From contig NZ_BSOA01000028.1 of the NCBI RefSeq assembly GCF_030160275.1, forward strand, positions 61,139 to 125,138: a stretch of DNA of 64,000 bases, read 5' to 3'. Source of the stretch: Dyella flagellata. Lineage in GTDB: Bacteria; Pseudomonadota; Gammaproteobacteria; Xanthomonadales; Rhodanobacteraceae. Below the pieces are notes generated by a model. That model did no database searches. It saw only the letters and a list, made by a program, of their open reading frames with translations, and was not told where the DNA came from. The position numbers were made by a program, and so were the translations under genes. Of the stretch, positions 30,606-39,256 are shown piece by piece. Position 1 is the first letter of the stretch. Every line of letters begins with the position of its first letter.

Positions 30606-32423
30606 ATGCGGAAAAAGTGTGCTTTAGCTGTGGCCGTCCTGGCCGGCATCCTGGTGAACGCAGCGCCTCTTGGCGCGAAGGCGGCAACGACCACCGCCTC
30701 GACAACCAATGTGCTGTCCAATATTCCGCAGTTTGGTATCTACAACTCGTCGATGCCGGCCAATTATTCGCCGCCAGCGGGCGTGGTGATGATCTATACG
30801 AACGGGACGTGGTATTCGCTTGCAAAACTGACCACGACACAGCAACAGGAGCTTGGATCGGATCTTTCAGCAAAGCTCACCTACTTTGCCGGGTGCGATA
30901 ATTACGATCGCAATGGCGGACTGGTTTTCCTGGCCATGCCCAATGGGCATCAGCCGACAGCGGCCGATATCGCCAGCAGCAGTACGGAAATGGCCCATTT
31001 CCAGACCACCTTCAACGATTACACGCAAGCGTATCCGACCTACGTCTTTCCGTTGATAAGCATCCAGCAATACGCAGCTTTTCTCGCCGATACTACGCAC
31101 GACATCTGGGTAGGCATTTCCGGTGGCGCCAATCCCTACAACGGCGACGTATGCCAGGACAGCAACGGCAACATCAATCCTTCCACACCGGTTGCCTCCT
31201 ACCCGACCGGCCTCACCAAGGCGCAAGGCCAGGCGATCTACGCAGCATCCGGCTTCGCCTATTCCCTGGACCTGAGCTGGACACAAGCGCCAGTCACGGC
31301 CAATGCGGATGCGGTCGTCACGGCCGTTGCCACGGTAAAGACGGGCGCGTCAACCTCCACCAACGTGCCGCTCTCCTACTATCAATACGGAAACAGCAGC
31401 TACGCAACGCTTCCGATCGCCGGCACGATCACCGTACCCGCACCCGGTAATGGTGCATCGACCGTTACCGGCACGATCACGGTGACCATCGACAGCCACG
31501 GACCGAATGCGGAATATTTCTACAACACGCCAAATACGCTGAAGATCAATGGCGTTCCTGTAGGCGCATCGTTCAGCACGCTCGCGGAGTGTTCGGCCTA
31601 CGCCAATTCCACCATCAATCCTGGCAATCCGTACCTGGACGCACCGCCGAACACAAGGAACTGGTGCAACGGGTCGTCCATCAGGCCCACGCCTGCTGAC
31701 ACGTCCGCGCCCATGACCTCGGTGGTGATTCCCAACGTTACGCTCAATAGCGGCTCCAATACCTTTGAACTGGATCTGGGAGCGGCCACCGCGCCCTCCT
31801 ACGGATCAGGGGTCTATACGCCGGGTAGCGGCGACTACTACCTGACGTCCATCAACTTTGCACCGTCAGCAACCGGCGCGACCAGTCCGCCCCCTACGGC
31901 GGTCGATCTTTCCAGCTACTTCAATGTAAATGGCATTTATACCGACGGCACGTCGTTCAGTACCGGCGGATTGGATAGCGACGGCTATGCTTATTCGTCG
32001 CAGGCATTGGGGACATCCCTGACGTTCAACGGGCAGTCCTTTGCGCTTGGTGCTGCCAACTCGCCGGATGCTGCTTCCGGCGGAACCATCACGCTACCTG
32101 CCGGGCAGTTTTCAACGCTCTCACTGCTGGGGACGGGCATCAATGGCAACCAGGTTTCCCAGAACTTTATCGTCACCTACACGGATGGCTCTTCCACGAC
32201 GTTCACGCAAAGCGTGAGTGACTGGTACACGCCACAACAATATGCCGGGGAAGCGGTTGCGGCGGCGACCGCTTATCGCGACGCCTATAACGGCACCCAA
32301 GAAAACCAGACCTTCAACCTTTACGGATATTCGTTCAATTTAAACAAGTCAAAATCAGTCAAGAGCATCCAGCTGCCTGCCAACAGGAATGTGGTCATTC
32401 TTGGCATGGGCCTGCAACCCTGA
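30606..32423 (+). CDS. large secreted protein with C-terminal glycosidase-associated beta domain
   Basis: A 605-residue protein with a clear signal peptide (KKCALAVAVLAGILVNAAPLGAKA) and an AAGGGAG ribosome site. Residues ~35-410 begin NIPQFGIYNSSMPANY and include FAGCDNYDRNGGLVFLAMP and GFAYSLDLSWTQAP; I do not recognise this as a known catalytic family. From ~430 to the end is a domain I recall at the C terminus of secreted hydrolases: YFNVNGIYTDGTSFSTGGLD, GYAYSSQALG, NGNQVSQNFIVTYTDGS, DWYTPQQYAGE and FNLYGYSFNL. Its likely role is carbohydrate or surface binding. The stop is followed by a strong hairpin. The main activity is unknown. Confidence 0.8.
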   Translation: MRKKCALAVAVLAGILVNAAPLGAKAATTTASTTNVLSNIPQFGIYNSSMPANYSPPAGVVMIYTNGTWYSLAKLTTTQQQELGSDLSAKLTYFAGCDNYDRNGGLVFLAMPNGHQPTAADIASSSTEMAHFQTTFNDYTQAYPTYVFPLISIQQYAAFLADTTHDIWVGISGGANPYNGDVCQDSNGNINPSTPVASYPTGLTKAQGQAIYAASGFAYSLDLSWTQAPVTANADAVVTAVATVKTGASTSTNVPLSYYQYGNSSYATLPIAGTITVPAPGNGASTVTGTITVTIDSHGPNAEYFYNTPNTLKINGVPVGASFSTLAECSAYANSTINPGNPYLDAPPNTRNWCNGSSIRPTPADTSAPMTSVVIPNVTLNSGSNTFELDLGAATAPSYGSGVYTPGSGDYYLTSINFAPSATGATSPPPTAVDLSSYFNVNGIYTDGTSFSTGGLDSDGYAYSSQALGTSLTFNGQSFALGAANSPDAASGGTITLPAGQFSTLSLLGTGINGNQVSQNFIVTYTDGSSTTFTQSVSDWYTPQQYAGEAVAAATAYRDAYNGTQENQTFNLYGYSFNLNKSKSVKSIQLPANRNVVILGMGLQP

Positions 32424-32478
32424 CAAGTTGCTGGAAGCGGTAGATATTCGGCGCGCGGAAAGCGGGCAGGCAATCACC

Positions 32479-32509
32479 AGCGGCACCAGGGATCATCCCT
32501 GGTGCCGCT
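32479..32509 (+). terminator. hairpin after the secreted 605-residue protein
   Basis: A perfect 14-bp inverted repeat (AGCGGCACCAGGGA / TCCCTGGTGCCGCT) with a 3-base loop begins 56 bases after the stop at 32423. There is no T tract, so it may be a bidirectional terminator or mRNA-stabilising hairpin between convergent genes. Confidence 0.6.
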
Positions 32510-32659
32510 GTGTGCCTTCCAACGCTTGAGGACCGGCAAGAATCCGTGGCTCTCTACTGTTTAGCCCTTAGTAGGGAGAATTCGATCTTCAGTTTGGCGA
32601 GGTCCGCGCCGTTGCTCATAGCGGCAAAGCCGCCGAATGCCGCCTGCTTTGATCACCGG

Positions 32660-33736
32660 CTACGGCATCGGAGTCGCCAGGAATGTATGAACGTGATTGG
32701 CTGTGTCAGCCTGATTCACGTCTGCATCGTAGTAGTTACCCATCAGCACGCCCTTGTTGTCGATGGAGGCCAGTGCCGTGGCGTACTCACCTGGAATAGC
32801 GAAAGCGGTATAGATGCCATTTTTCAGGATGAATCCCTGCATGCCTTCGCCACCCGTTGCGAGGCATTGGCTGGTCGGGCAATAACTCCCGACGATCTCG
32901 CCAGCATCGTTGATTCCCGTACTTGCGGTATAAACCGCGCCAGGGAAGTCAATCGAGGTGTAGGTTTCCCCACGCCGCAGGAAGCCGTGAACAGCGCCGT
33001 TCGCATCGGCGTAAGAGCCGACGATGTCCCCGTCACTATTGACCGCAAGATACAACTGAATCTGGCCACCACCCGGGTAGTCGAACGAGGTATAGCTACC
33101 TCCGATCCGCGTGTAGCCATGCGAATTTCCAGCGCTGTCGGTCCACCCGCCGACAATTTCGCCCTCGTCGTTGATGGCTGGCGAGAAGGTGCTGACGGCG
33201 TCGGCAAAGGGTACGTTCAGCGGCTTGAATTTGTCGCCGTCCAGCTCATAGCTATGAAATATATAAGCGCCACCGATCTCACCGCTGTAGTAATCGCCGA
33301 CAATCTGGCCAAAATCATTGATGCTATAGGCCTGTTGTACCAGTGTGCCGTCAGGGTCATTCAATAGATCGTAGGTCTCGCGAACGGGCTTGGTTCCAGC
33401 CACGCGAGCAAGAAAGCCGGCCTGGGATGTCCCGTCAGGCGAAAACCATGCCCCGACGACTTTGATGTCGGATTTATCCGTTCTGCCCAGTCCATCCCAG
33501 TCCCGATCCAAGGCGCCCGGATTGATGCCGACACCCTGTGTGTCAAGACTGCCCGGATAGCTAAGCAGAGTGTAAGTATAAGTCGGCGAATCGGACATCC
33601 GTACGCTGGCCATCGCATTAGGTGTTGCCATTCGCTCACTTGGAAACTTCGCGGCCGGCTTAAACCCGCCCGCAAAGCTGCTTGATGCAATCAAGGCCGT
33701 CCCCACCAGGCCCAGGGCTATTCCAAAATTCCTCAT
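32660..33736 (-). CDS. secreted protein with HAF-type repeats
   Basis: About 358 residues from the ATG at 33736, which opens a signal peptide (GIALGLVGTALIASSSFA); the longer frame adds 62 unconvincing codons. The body consists of repeated units of ~40-50 residues: SINDFGQIVGDYYS, AINDEGEIVGGWTD, AVNSDGDIVGSYAD, GINDAGEIVGSYCP and SIDNKGVLMGNYYD. Each is followed by an aromatic strand such as YTSFDYPGG. This is the pattern of the extracellular HAF repeat family, whose role is unknown. The Shine-Dalgarno is weak. It is divergent from the sensor kinase gene, which leaves ~225 bases for promoters. Confidence 0.8.
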   Translation of the reverse strand: MRNFGIALGLVGTALIASSSFAGGFKPAAKFPSERMATPNAMASVRMSDSPTYTYTLLSYPGSLDTQGVGINPGALDRDWDGLGRTDKSDIKVVGAWFSPDGTSQAGFLARVAGTKPVRETYDLLNDPDGTLVQQAYSINDFGQIVGDYYSGEIGGAYIFHSYELDGDKFKPLNVPFADAVSTFSPAINDEGEIVGGWTDSAGNSHGYTRIGGSYTSFDYPGGGQIQLYLAVNSDGDIVGSYADANGAVHGFLRRGETYTSIDFPGAVYTASTGINDAGEIVGSYCPTSQCLATGGEGMQGFILKNGIYTAFAIPGEYATALASIDNKGVLMGNYYDADVNQADTANHVHTFLATPMP

Positions 33737-33961
33737 GCCGCAATGCTTCACAAAGCCTCCTCGATTTCCCAAGACGACGGCGCTAGTAGGTTGCTCCAGG
33801 ACACTCATGGAATGCCCGTGGCGGCAACTTGGTCGAAGCCTAATGGACCGCACGACGACCAGAAGACCCCATGCGACGAGACCTGGTGATTTTGCGGTGA
33901 AGCGTGCATTCGGCACGGCCAAAGGGTGTAGAACAGGGACCGCCTCCTATAGAATCGCGGC

Positions 33962-35047
33962 ATGCCAACTCACGCGATTCCCCGGCGCTTCGTATCTTTT
34001 TGGCCACTGCAAATCGGCGGCTGGACGCTCTATACGTTGGCGACTGCGATCACGTTTGGCCCTTACAGTCACACCGGCGCTGAAGTGCTTGGGATAGTCG
34101 CGGAGCTCGGAAGCTGCTTTTTTGCCAGCTTTCTCTTGTATTTTCTTTGTCGATATCTATGGAGCAAGGGTGTACCACTTTTCCGTGCCCTCTCCGCTTG
34201 CGCGACCGTCTCCTATGCATTAGGTGTTGTGTGCACGATTGCTTCGCGCCTAACCCAGATGCACTGGGCCGACCAGACGTTGACGTTTGACTGGCGTTTC
34301 GCGCTGACCGAGGCCATGAGCGTCTGCCTTACTCTTGAGGGATGGTGCGCACTCTATTTCGGCATAAAGCATTATCAAACCGTCGAGCAACAAAAGGAAA
34401 AACTGCTTGCAATAGAGGCGACAGCGCGCGATGCACAGCTGTTGGCACTGCACTATCAGCTTCAGCCACACTTCTTTTTCAATACGCTCAACGCCATTTC
34501 CTCGTTGGTGGTAAGCAACCAGCCATTGTTGGCCACGGAAATGATTTCAAGGCTAGCCGCTCTTCTACGCAACACGCTTAGTTTTCCCGACACCCACACG
34601 GTGACGCTGCGAGACGAGCTTGCCGTGGTCGACGAGTATCTAACCATCGAGCGCATACGCTTCGGTTCGCGACTTAGCGTATCCATCGATGTGATTGACG
34701 AGGCGAACGATGCGCATGTGCCACGCTTCCTGCTGCAGCCGCTGATCGAAAATGCCATCCGACACGCCATCGCCTTGTCACCGGCTGGCGGCGAGATCAC
34801 TATCAGTGCGCGCCTTGCCGGGCATAGATTGCAGATCGACATTGCGAACGACACGTTTGAGATGGAATCGACCGACGCTCACCAAAGTCATGGGGTGGGA
34901 TTGGCGAATACGAGGGCTCGACTAAAGCAGATCTACGGTGCCAACAACGCCACACTGGTTTTGTCGGGTGGAGCAGGACGATTCGTGGTTTCGCTACAAC
35001 TTCCGCTGATCACGGAGCCGGTTGTGAACTCGGCGGTGGTTGGATGA
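33962..35047 (+). CDS. LytS-type sensor histidine kinase
   Basis: A 361-residue kinase. Four hydrophobic segments span ~10-135 (GWTLYTLATAITFG, FASFLLYFLCRYLW, ATVSYALGVVCTIA, CLTLEGWCALYFGI). A coiled linker (TVEQQKEKLLAIEATARDAQ) precedes the His-kinase domain. LHYQLQPHFFFNTLNAISSL holds the phosphoacceptor His. PLIENAIRHAI is the N box, and GVGLANTRARL the G box of the HATPase. Its 3' end overlaps the response-regulator start by four bases (ATGA), so the pair is coupled. The stimulus is unknown; the short membrane sensor resembles those of LytS/AlgZ-like kinases. Confidence 0.92.
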   Translation: MPTHAIPRRFVSFWPLQIGGWTLYTLATAITFGPYSHTGAEVLGIVAELGSCFFASFLLYFLCRYLWSKGVPLFRALSACATVSYALGVVCTIASRLTQMHWADQTLTFDWRFALTEAMSVCLTLEGWCALYFGIKHYQTVEQQKEKLLAIEATARDAQLLALHYQLQPHFFFNTLNAISSLVVSNQPLLATEMISRLAALLRNTLSFPDTHTVTLRDELAVVDEYLTIERIRFGSRLSVSIDVIDEANDAHVPRFLLQPLIENAIRHAIALSPAGGEITISARLAGHRLQIDIANDTFEMESTDAHQSHGVGLANTRARLKQIYGANNATLVLSGGAGRFVVSLQLPLITEPVVNSAVVG

Positions 35048-35829
35048 TGACTATCCGGGTCCTCGTGGTCGATGATGAACCGCTGGCACGAATTGGGGTG
35101 GTCACGCGATTAGCTGCGTACTCTGACATGATTGTTGTCGGCGAATGCGATACGGGAGAGGAGGCGCTGCGTGCCATTCCTCGCCTGGCGCCAGACCTTG
35201 TTTTTCTTGATATCGAGATGCCCGGCATCACGGGCATAGAGCTGGTACGACTCATGCCCAAAGGCTGCGCGTCGCACTTCGTGTTCCTCACCGCGCACGA
35301 CGAATATGCGTTAAGTGCCTTCGATATCGAGGCCCTCGATTATTTGCTCAAGCCTATCGATAACGAACGCTTCGCTTCCTGCATTGATCGCGTTCGGCGA
35401 ACGGTTTCGCTGCATCGACAAGAGGGTCAATACGGCCTCCTTTATGAAGAGCTGATCGCCAAACATACTGGCACAGATAACCAGCCGATTCGTCGCTTTA
35501 CGGTTCGCCGGGGCAACGATATTACGTTTGTGAAGACAGATGACGTGGATTGGATCGAAGGATTGGCCGATTACGCCGGCTTACACGTACAAAGCAAAAC
35601 ACACCTGATTCGCGAAACGCTCAACTCCCTGGAATCCCATCTGGATAGCTCGCAATTCCTGCGCATCCATCGTTCCTCCATCGTCCAGGTCGATCGCATC
35701 GTTCGCGTGCAGGCGCTCGCCAATCGCGATGCGCTCGTCACCTTGCGCGATGGACAGACGCTGCGAGCAAGCCGCAACTACAGCGCAGGCCTTCACGATC
35801 TGCTACGGAATCGACGTTCATTACGTTGA
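35044..35829 (+). CDS. LytTR-family response regulator
   Basis: A 261-residue protein. The receiver domain (1-120) has VVDDEPLA acidic pocket, LVFLDIEMPGITG with the phosphoacceptor Asp (~58), and the conserved Lys in DYLLKPID. A linker leads to the LytTR DNA-binding domain (~155-255): FTVRRGNDITFVKTDDVDWI, FLRIHRSSIVQV, and the C-terminal RASRNYSAGL. Start may be either of two adjacent ATGs. It forms a two-gene operon with the kinase. It is convergent with the oxidoreductase gene 22 bases downstream. Target promoters were not identified. Confidence 0.93.
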   Translation: MMTIRVLVVDDEPLARIGVVTRLAAYSDMIVVGECDTGEEALRAIPRLAPDLVFLDIEMPGITGIELVRLMPKGCASHFVFLTAHDEYALSAFDIEALDYLLKPIDNERFASCIDRVRRTVSLHRQEGQYGLLYEELIAKHTGTDNQPIRRFTVRRGNDITFVKTDDVDWIEGLADYAGLHVQSKTHLIRETLNSLESHLDSSQFLRIHRSSIVQVDRIVRVQALANRDALVTLRDGQTLRASRNYSAGLHDLLRNRRSLR

Positions 35830-35851
35830 GGGAAAGCTGTCGGGCCACGGT

Positions 35852-36769
35852 CTACCGCATCACCAACACTGTCTTGCCGCGCGAATGCCCGGTCTCGATA
35901 TGCCGATGCGCATCGGCCGCCTCTTCAAGAGCGAAGACGCGGCCGACCGGCACCCGCAACTTTCCCGCTTCATAAAGCGCTGCCAGGAAGGAAAGGCGCT
36001 CGGTCGAGCGTTGAGTGCCGACCCGTTTGACCCCGTAGCGCTCTGAAGCTGGGTCGAAAGCGACCGTAACGACGCGCGCTGCATCGCCCGTAAGTGCGAC
36101 CGAAGCGCGGATCGGCTCCTCCCCGCCAACCGCGATCAGCGCCGCATCGATGCCCTCGGGCGCGGTGCCGCGCAGACTAACCTCCAGGTCGTCGTGATAG
36201 TCGACCGGAACAGCACCCAACTCTCGCAGATAGGCGTGGTTATCGGGGCTTGCCGTGCCGATGACCCGCACCCCATGCGCAACAGCGATCTGCGCGGCGA
36301 AGCTGCCGACGCCGCCGGCGGCAGCATGGACAACGAGCGTCTGCCCGGCTGCCAGCCCCAGAGCATCGAGCGCGGTGCTCGCGGTCTGACCCGAAGCCGA
36401 CAGCGCACCCGCCTCGGGCCAGCTCATCGCGTCCGGCTTGCGAATGAACTGCCCGGCTGGGACAACGATCGCTTCCGCATAGGCGCCATCCAGGGACCAG
36501 CCCAGGATCGCATCGCCAGGGTCGAAGCCCGCGACCTTGCCGCCCGTTTCGATGATCGTGCCGGCAAACTCGAGACCCAGCGATTGCGGGAATTTCGCGG
36601 GCGCCCATTGCCGGACGGCACCTGAGCGATAAGCGGTGTCGAAGGGCTGCACCCCGGCGGCCTCGACGTTGACCAGCACCTCGCCCTCTTTCGGGATGGG
36701 ACGCGGCCTTTCGACGATTTTCAGAACGCTAGGTGGACCATAAGTTTCGAATATGACGGCGCGTGGCAT
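35852..36769 (-). CDS. zinc-type alcohol dehydrogenase-like NADP-dependent oxidoreductase
   Basis: A 305-residue medium-chain dehydrogenase/reductase. It opens AVIFETYGPPSVLKIVE, continues with VNVEAAGVQPFDTAYRSG, and has the Rossmann motif VHAAAGGVGSFAAQIA in the middle. The structural-zinc cysteines are absent, which fits the quinone-oxidoreductase (zeta-crystallin) branch. The C terminus GRVFALEEAADAHRHIETGHSRGKTVLVM is standard for the family. AGGAGG lies six bases before the ATG. Likely reaction: NADPH-dependent reduction of quinones or activated alkenes. Single gene; no functional link to neighbours is apparent. Confidence 0.9.
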   Translation of the reverse strand: MPRAVIFETYGPPSVLKIVERPRPIPKEGEVLVNVEAAGVQPFDTAYRSGAVRQWAPAKFPQSLGLEFAGTIIETGGKVAGFDPGDAILGWSLDGAYAEAIVVPAGQFIRKPDAMSWPEAGALSASGQTASTALDALGLAAGQTLVVHAAAGGVGSFAAQIAVAHGVRVIGTASPDNHAYLRELGAVPVDYHDDLEVSLRGTAPEGIDAALIAVGGEEPIRASVALTGDAARVVTVAFDPASERYGVKRVGTQRSTERLSFLAALYEAGKLRVPVGRVFALEEAADAHRHIETGHSRGKTVLVMR

Positions 36770-37007
36770 CGCTGCCTCCTAGGCAAAATGTATGGTGAAA
36801 ACGAAAGCGTAGGGAGATTGCCGCGGGGTACCTGAGAGGCTGGAGTAACAAATTTGGCGAGATGTGGAGAGTCGATGCGCCTACCCAAGGGTTTTAGGGC
36901 TACGCGGCCACCTTTCAAGTCGCCGCTGCGGATGGCTACTTTCGCCTCATGGATACCGTGCAGTCCGGCATAATGTCCGTACCGAATCCGACTAGAAAGA
37001 CAATCCG

Positions 37008-37580
37008 ATGGCTACGCGGACAGGCTCCAAAACAGTACTCCTAGTGGTTGACGTTCAGGCTGGCGTGGTGGCGAGCGCTTGGCAGCGGGACCGAGTAGTC
37101 GCCAATGTGGCAGTTGCCGTAGATCGGGCGCGCGCCGCTGGAGTGCCGATCGTATGGGTACAACATAACGACGATGAACTGCGGCGCGACACGCCTGAGT
37201 GGCAGTGGGTGCCTGAACTCAAGCCCCTGGAAAGCGAAAGCCGCATCCACAAGCAGTTCAACTCATCCTTTGAGGAAACGCCCCTGCTCTCTCTGTTGGA
37301 ACATCACGGCGTCTCTCACATCGTCTTGGCCGGTGCTGCGAGCAATTGGTGCATTCGGGCCACTGCCTACGCTGCCTTGGAGCGGGGTTTTGATCTGACT
37401 CTTGTGGAGGATGCGCACACAACGGGCGATATGGAACTGGAGCCGGGTCGCCTGGTCGCGGCCCAATCCATCGTTGAAGACTTGAACGCGGTGATGCGCT
37501 GGATCTCCTACCCCGGTAGAAAGAGCGGGGTTGTACATGCAGCCGAACTCAGCTTTGGCTCGCCCGCGGTTGCTGCATAG
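37008..37580 (+). CDS. isochorismatase-family cysteine hydrolase
   Basis: A 190-residue protein with the family's triad: Asp in LLVVDVQAG, Lys in SRIHKQFNSSF, and nucleophile Cys in GAASNWCIRATAY. The cis-peptide context (LAGAASNWC) and the trailing LVEDAHTT are typical. Members hydrolyse isochorismate, nicotinamide or other amides. The pocket residues do not tell which. It is not clustered with siderophore genes, and no 2,3-dihydroxybenzoate pathway is present nearby. The ribosome site is weak. A 75-bp dispersed repeat follows the stop. Confidence 0.88.
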   Translation: MATRTGSKTVLLVVDVQAGVVASAWQRDRVVANVAVAVDRARAAGVPIVWVQHNDDELRRDTPEWQWVPELKPLESESRIHKQFNSSFEETPLLSLLEHHGVSHIVLAGAASNWCIRATAYAALERGFDLTLVEDAHTTGDMELEPGRLVAAQSIVEDLNAVMRWISYPGRKSGVVHAAELSFGSPAVAA

Positions 37581-37607
37581 CCTCTTGCGACCCGAGGACC
37601 GGCTGGA

Positions 37608-37682
37608 TGGCGATCCTTTGCGTCTCTGATTGAGGTGAGGCCTAGCGCACGGGTAGCGGGCTAATTGCGCTGAAATTTTCAA
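37608..37682. repeat. 75-bp dispersed repeat, copy A
   Basis: Begins TGGCGATCCTTTGCGTCTCT and ends GAAATTTTCAA. A clearly related copy lies at 44055-44130 in the same orientation. It sits after the isochorismatase-like gene. Confidence 0.6.
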
Positions 37683-37754
37683 CTGAAGCGGAGAAACGAT
37701 GGGGCACGGGGTTTAATGCTTTCCCCATTTTTCGCCCGCAGCTGTGCTTTTGCT

Positions 37755-37782
37755 CGTCATTCCGGCTTTCGCCGGAATGACG
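37755..37782. repeat. CGTCATTCCGGC palindrome
   Basis: CGTCATTCCGGC / GCCGGAATGACG are perfect complements around a short TTTC loop. Degraded relatives (half-sites) occur at 48014-48030 and 57957-57985. This palindrome is widespread in proteobacterial intergenic DNA. Confidence 0.7.
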
Positions 37783-37830
37783 GTGCGCTCCGGAACAGGA
37801 TCAGCGTGAACTTCAACGTTCGTCTACTAC

Positions 37831-39147
37831 TTACTGGCCTAGCCTGATCATCACAACCCCATGCGGCGCTACCTTCGCCGTGAAATGACCGGTGACGCTA
37901 CCTAGCGACTTGTGCGCCCACAGATCACGCACCTTGAGCGCGACGTTGGCTGGAAAACCGAGGTCGGTCCAGTTTGCGGTGATGTCCGCCGGCCGTTCGC
38001 TGCGGTTGAAGAGGACTACCGCCCGGCCGCCGTCCGCCAGCGGCCTAGACCACACCTCCAGATCGCCATCCTTGCGCACGCGGTGCCCTGCATGCCCCAG
38101 GCTATCCTGGTCAACGGCGATCACATCGCGGTTGAGCAGGATGGCACGGGTTGCATCGCTCATCTGGGAGATGTCGTTGCCGGCAATCAGGGGCGCGGCA
38201 ATCATCGCCCATAGGCTGAATTGCGCATGGTACTCGACGTCGCTCATGCCGCCGTTGCCGATCTCCAACATGTCCGGATCGTTCCAGTGTCCCGGGCCGG
38301 CATAGGCATACAGCGGCTCGGTGAGGTCGAGGATGTTGACCATGCCCAGGCTGGTGCCCTTGCGTCCCGCCCAGGCATCGTAGATGTCTTCCGTGGTACG
38401 CCACAGGTTGCCGATTTTCTCGCCCCACTCCCACGGCATGGACTTGTCGACCATCGTGGGCCGGCTGACACCCCAATCGCAGATCGAAAAGACGATGTCA
38501 CGCCCGGTGGAGCGCAGTGCGTCCGCCATGAGCGCGTAGGCCTCCTCGCTGTTGCGCGTACCGGTGTAGCACCAGTCGTATTTCAGGTAGTCGACGCCCC
38601 AGCGTGCGTACGCAAGGGCATCCTGGTACTCGTGGCCTTGGCTGCCGAGGCGCCGGCCACACGTCATGCTGCCCGCGTCCGAATAGATGCCGAACTTCAG
38701 CCCTTTGGAGTGCACGTAATCGGCCAGCGCCTTGATGCCGGAGGGGAACTTGGCCGGATCGGGCAAGATGTTGCCGTCGGCATCCCGCTTGCCCTGCCAG
38801 CAGTCGTCGATGACAACGTACTGATAACCGGCATCGCGCATACCGCTCGCTGCCATGGCGTCCGCGACCGCACGCACGGTTTTCTCGTCGATGTTGCAAC
38901 CGAACTTGTTCCAGCTGTTCCACCCCATCGGCGGCGTCTTGGCCAGGCCGTTGGCGGTACGCGCCGGATCATGGGAAGGCCGGAAGATCGAACGGTTCGG
39001 CCCCATCTCCATATTGAACAACTTCTGGCTGCCTGGGTCGTTGCCCGGCGGCGTCTGCGCCGAAACCCGCATGGTGGGCGCCAATAGGAGCGAGAGCAAC
39101 ATGAGCATCCATGTCTGCCAACGCTGACCTGCTTTTGATTTGAACAT
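37831..39147 (-). CDS. secreted GH27-family alpha-galactosidase
   Basis: About 438 residues with a signal peptide (WMLMLLSLLLAPTMRVSA). The ATG at 39147 follows GGAG; the TTG one codon upstream is unlikely. The (beta/alpha)8 domain begins TPPMGWNSWNKFGCNIDE and has VIDDCWQGKRDADGN and YLKYDWCYTG with the nucleophile Asp. It also has WRTTEDIYDAW, and PGHWNDPDMLEIG with conserved acids. A C-terminal beta-sandwich follows from ~350. GH27 enzymes remove terminal alpha-1,6 or 1,3 galactose from oligosaccharides, galactomannan or glycoproteins. It is separated by ~110 bases from the GH63-like gene upstream on the same strand and may be co-transcribed with it. Confidence 0.93.
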   Translation of the reverse strand: MFKSKAGQRWQTWMLMLLSLLLAPTMRVSAQTPPGNDPGSQKLFNMEMGPNRSIFRPSHDPARTANGLAKTPPMGWNSWNKFGCNIDEKTVRAVADAMAASGMRDAGYQYVVIDDCWQGKRDADGNILPDPAKFPSGIKALADYVHSKGLKFGIYSDAGSMTCGRRLGSQGHEYQDALAYARWGVDYLKYDWCYTGTRNSEEAYALMADALRSTGRDIVFSICDWGVSRPTMVDKSMPWEWGEKIGNLWRTTEDIYDAWAGRKGTSLGMVNILDLTEPLYAYAGPGHWNDPDMLEIGNGGMSDVEYHAQFSLWAMIAAPLIAGNDISQMSDATRAILLNRDVIAVDQDSLGHAGHRVRKDGDLEVWSRPLADGGRAVVLFNRSERPADITANWTDLGFPANVALKVRDLWAHKSLGSVTGHFTAKVAPHGVVMIRLGQ

Positions 39148-39256
39148 CAACGATTGTCTCCGATACGGTTGGCACGTCTGTTCAACTGGCTTGGATTTTA
39201 GATGCGCGGGCCCATCCCATCTCCACCGCTATCGATGGGCCGGTGCCGCAATGACG

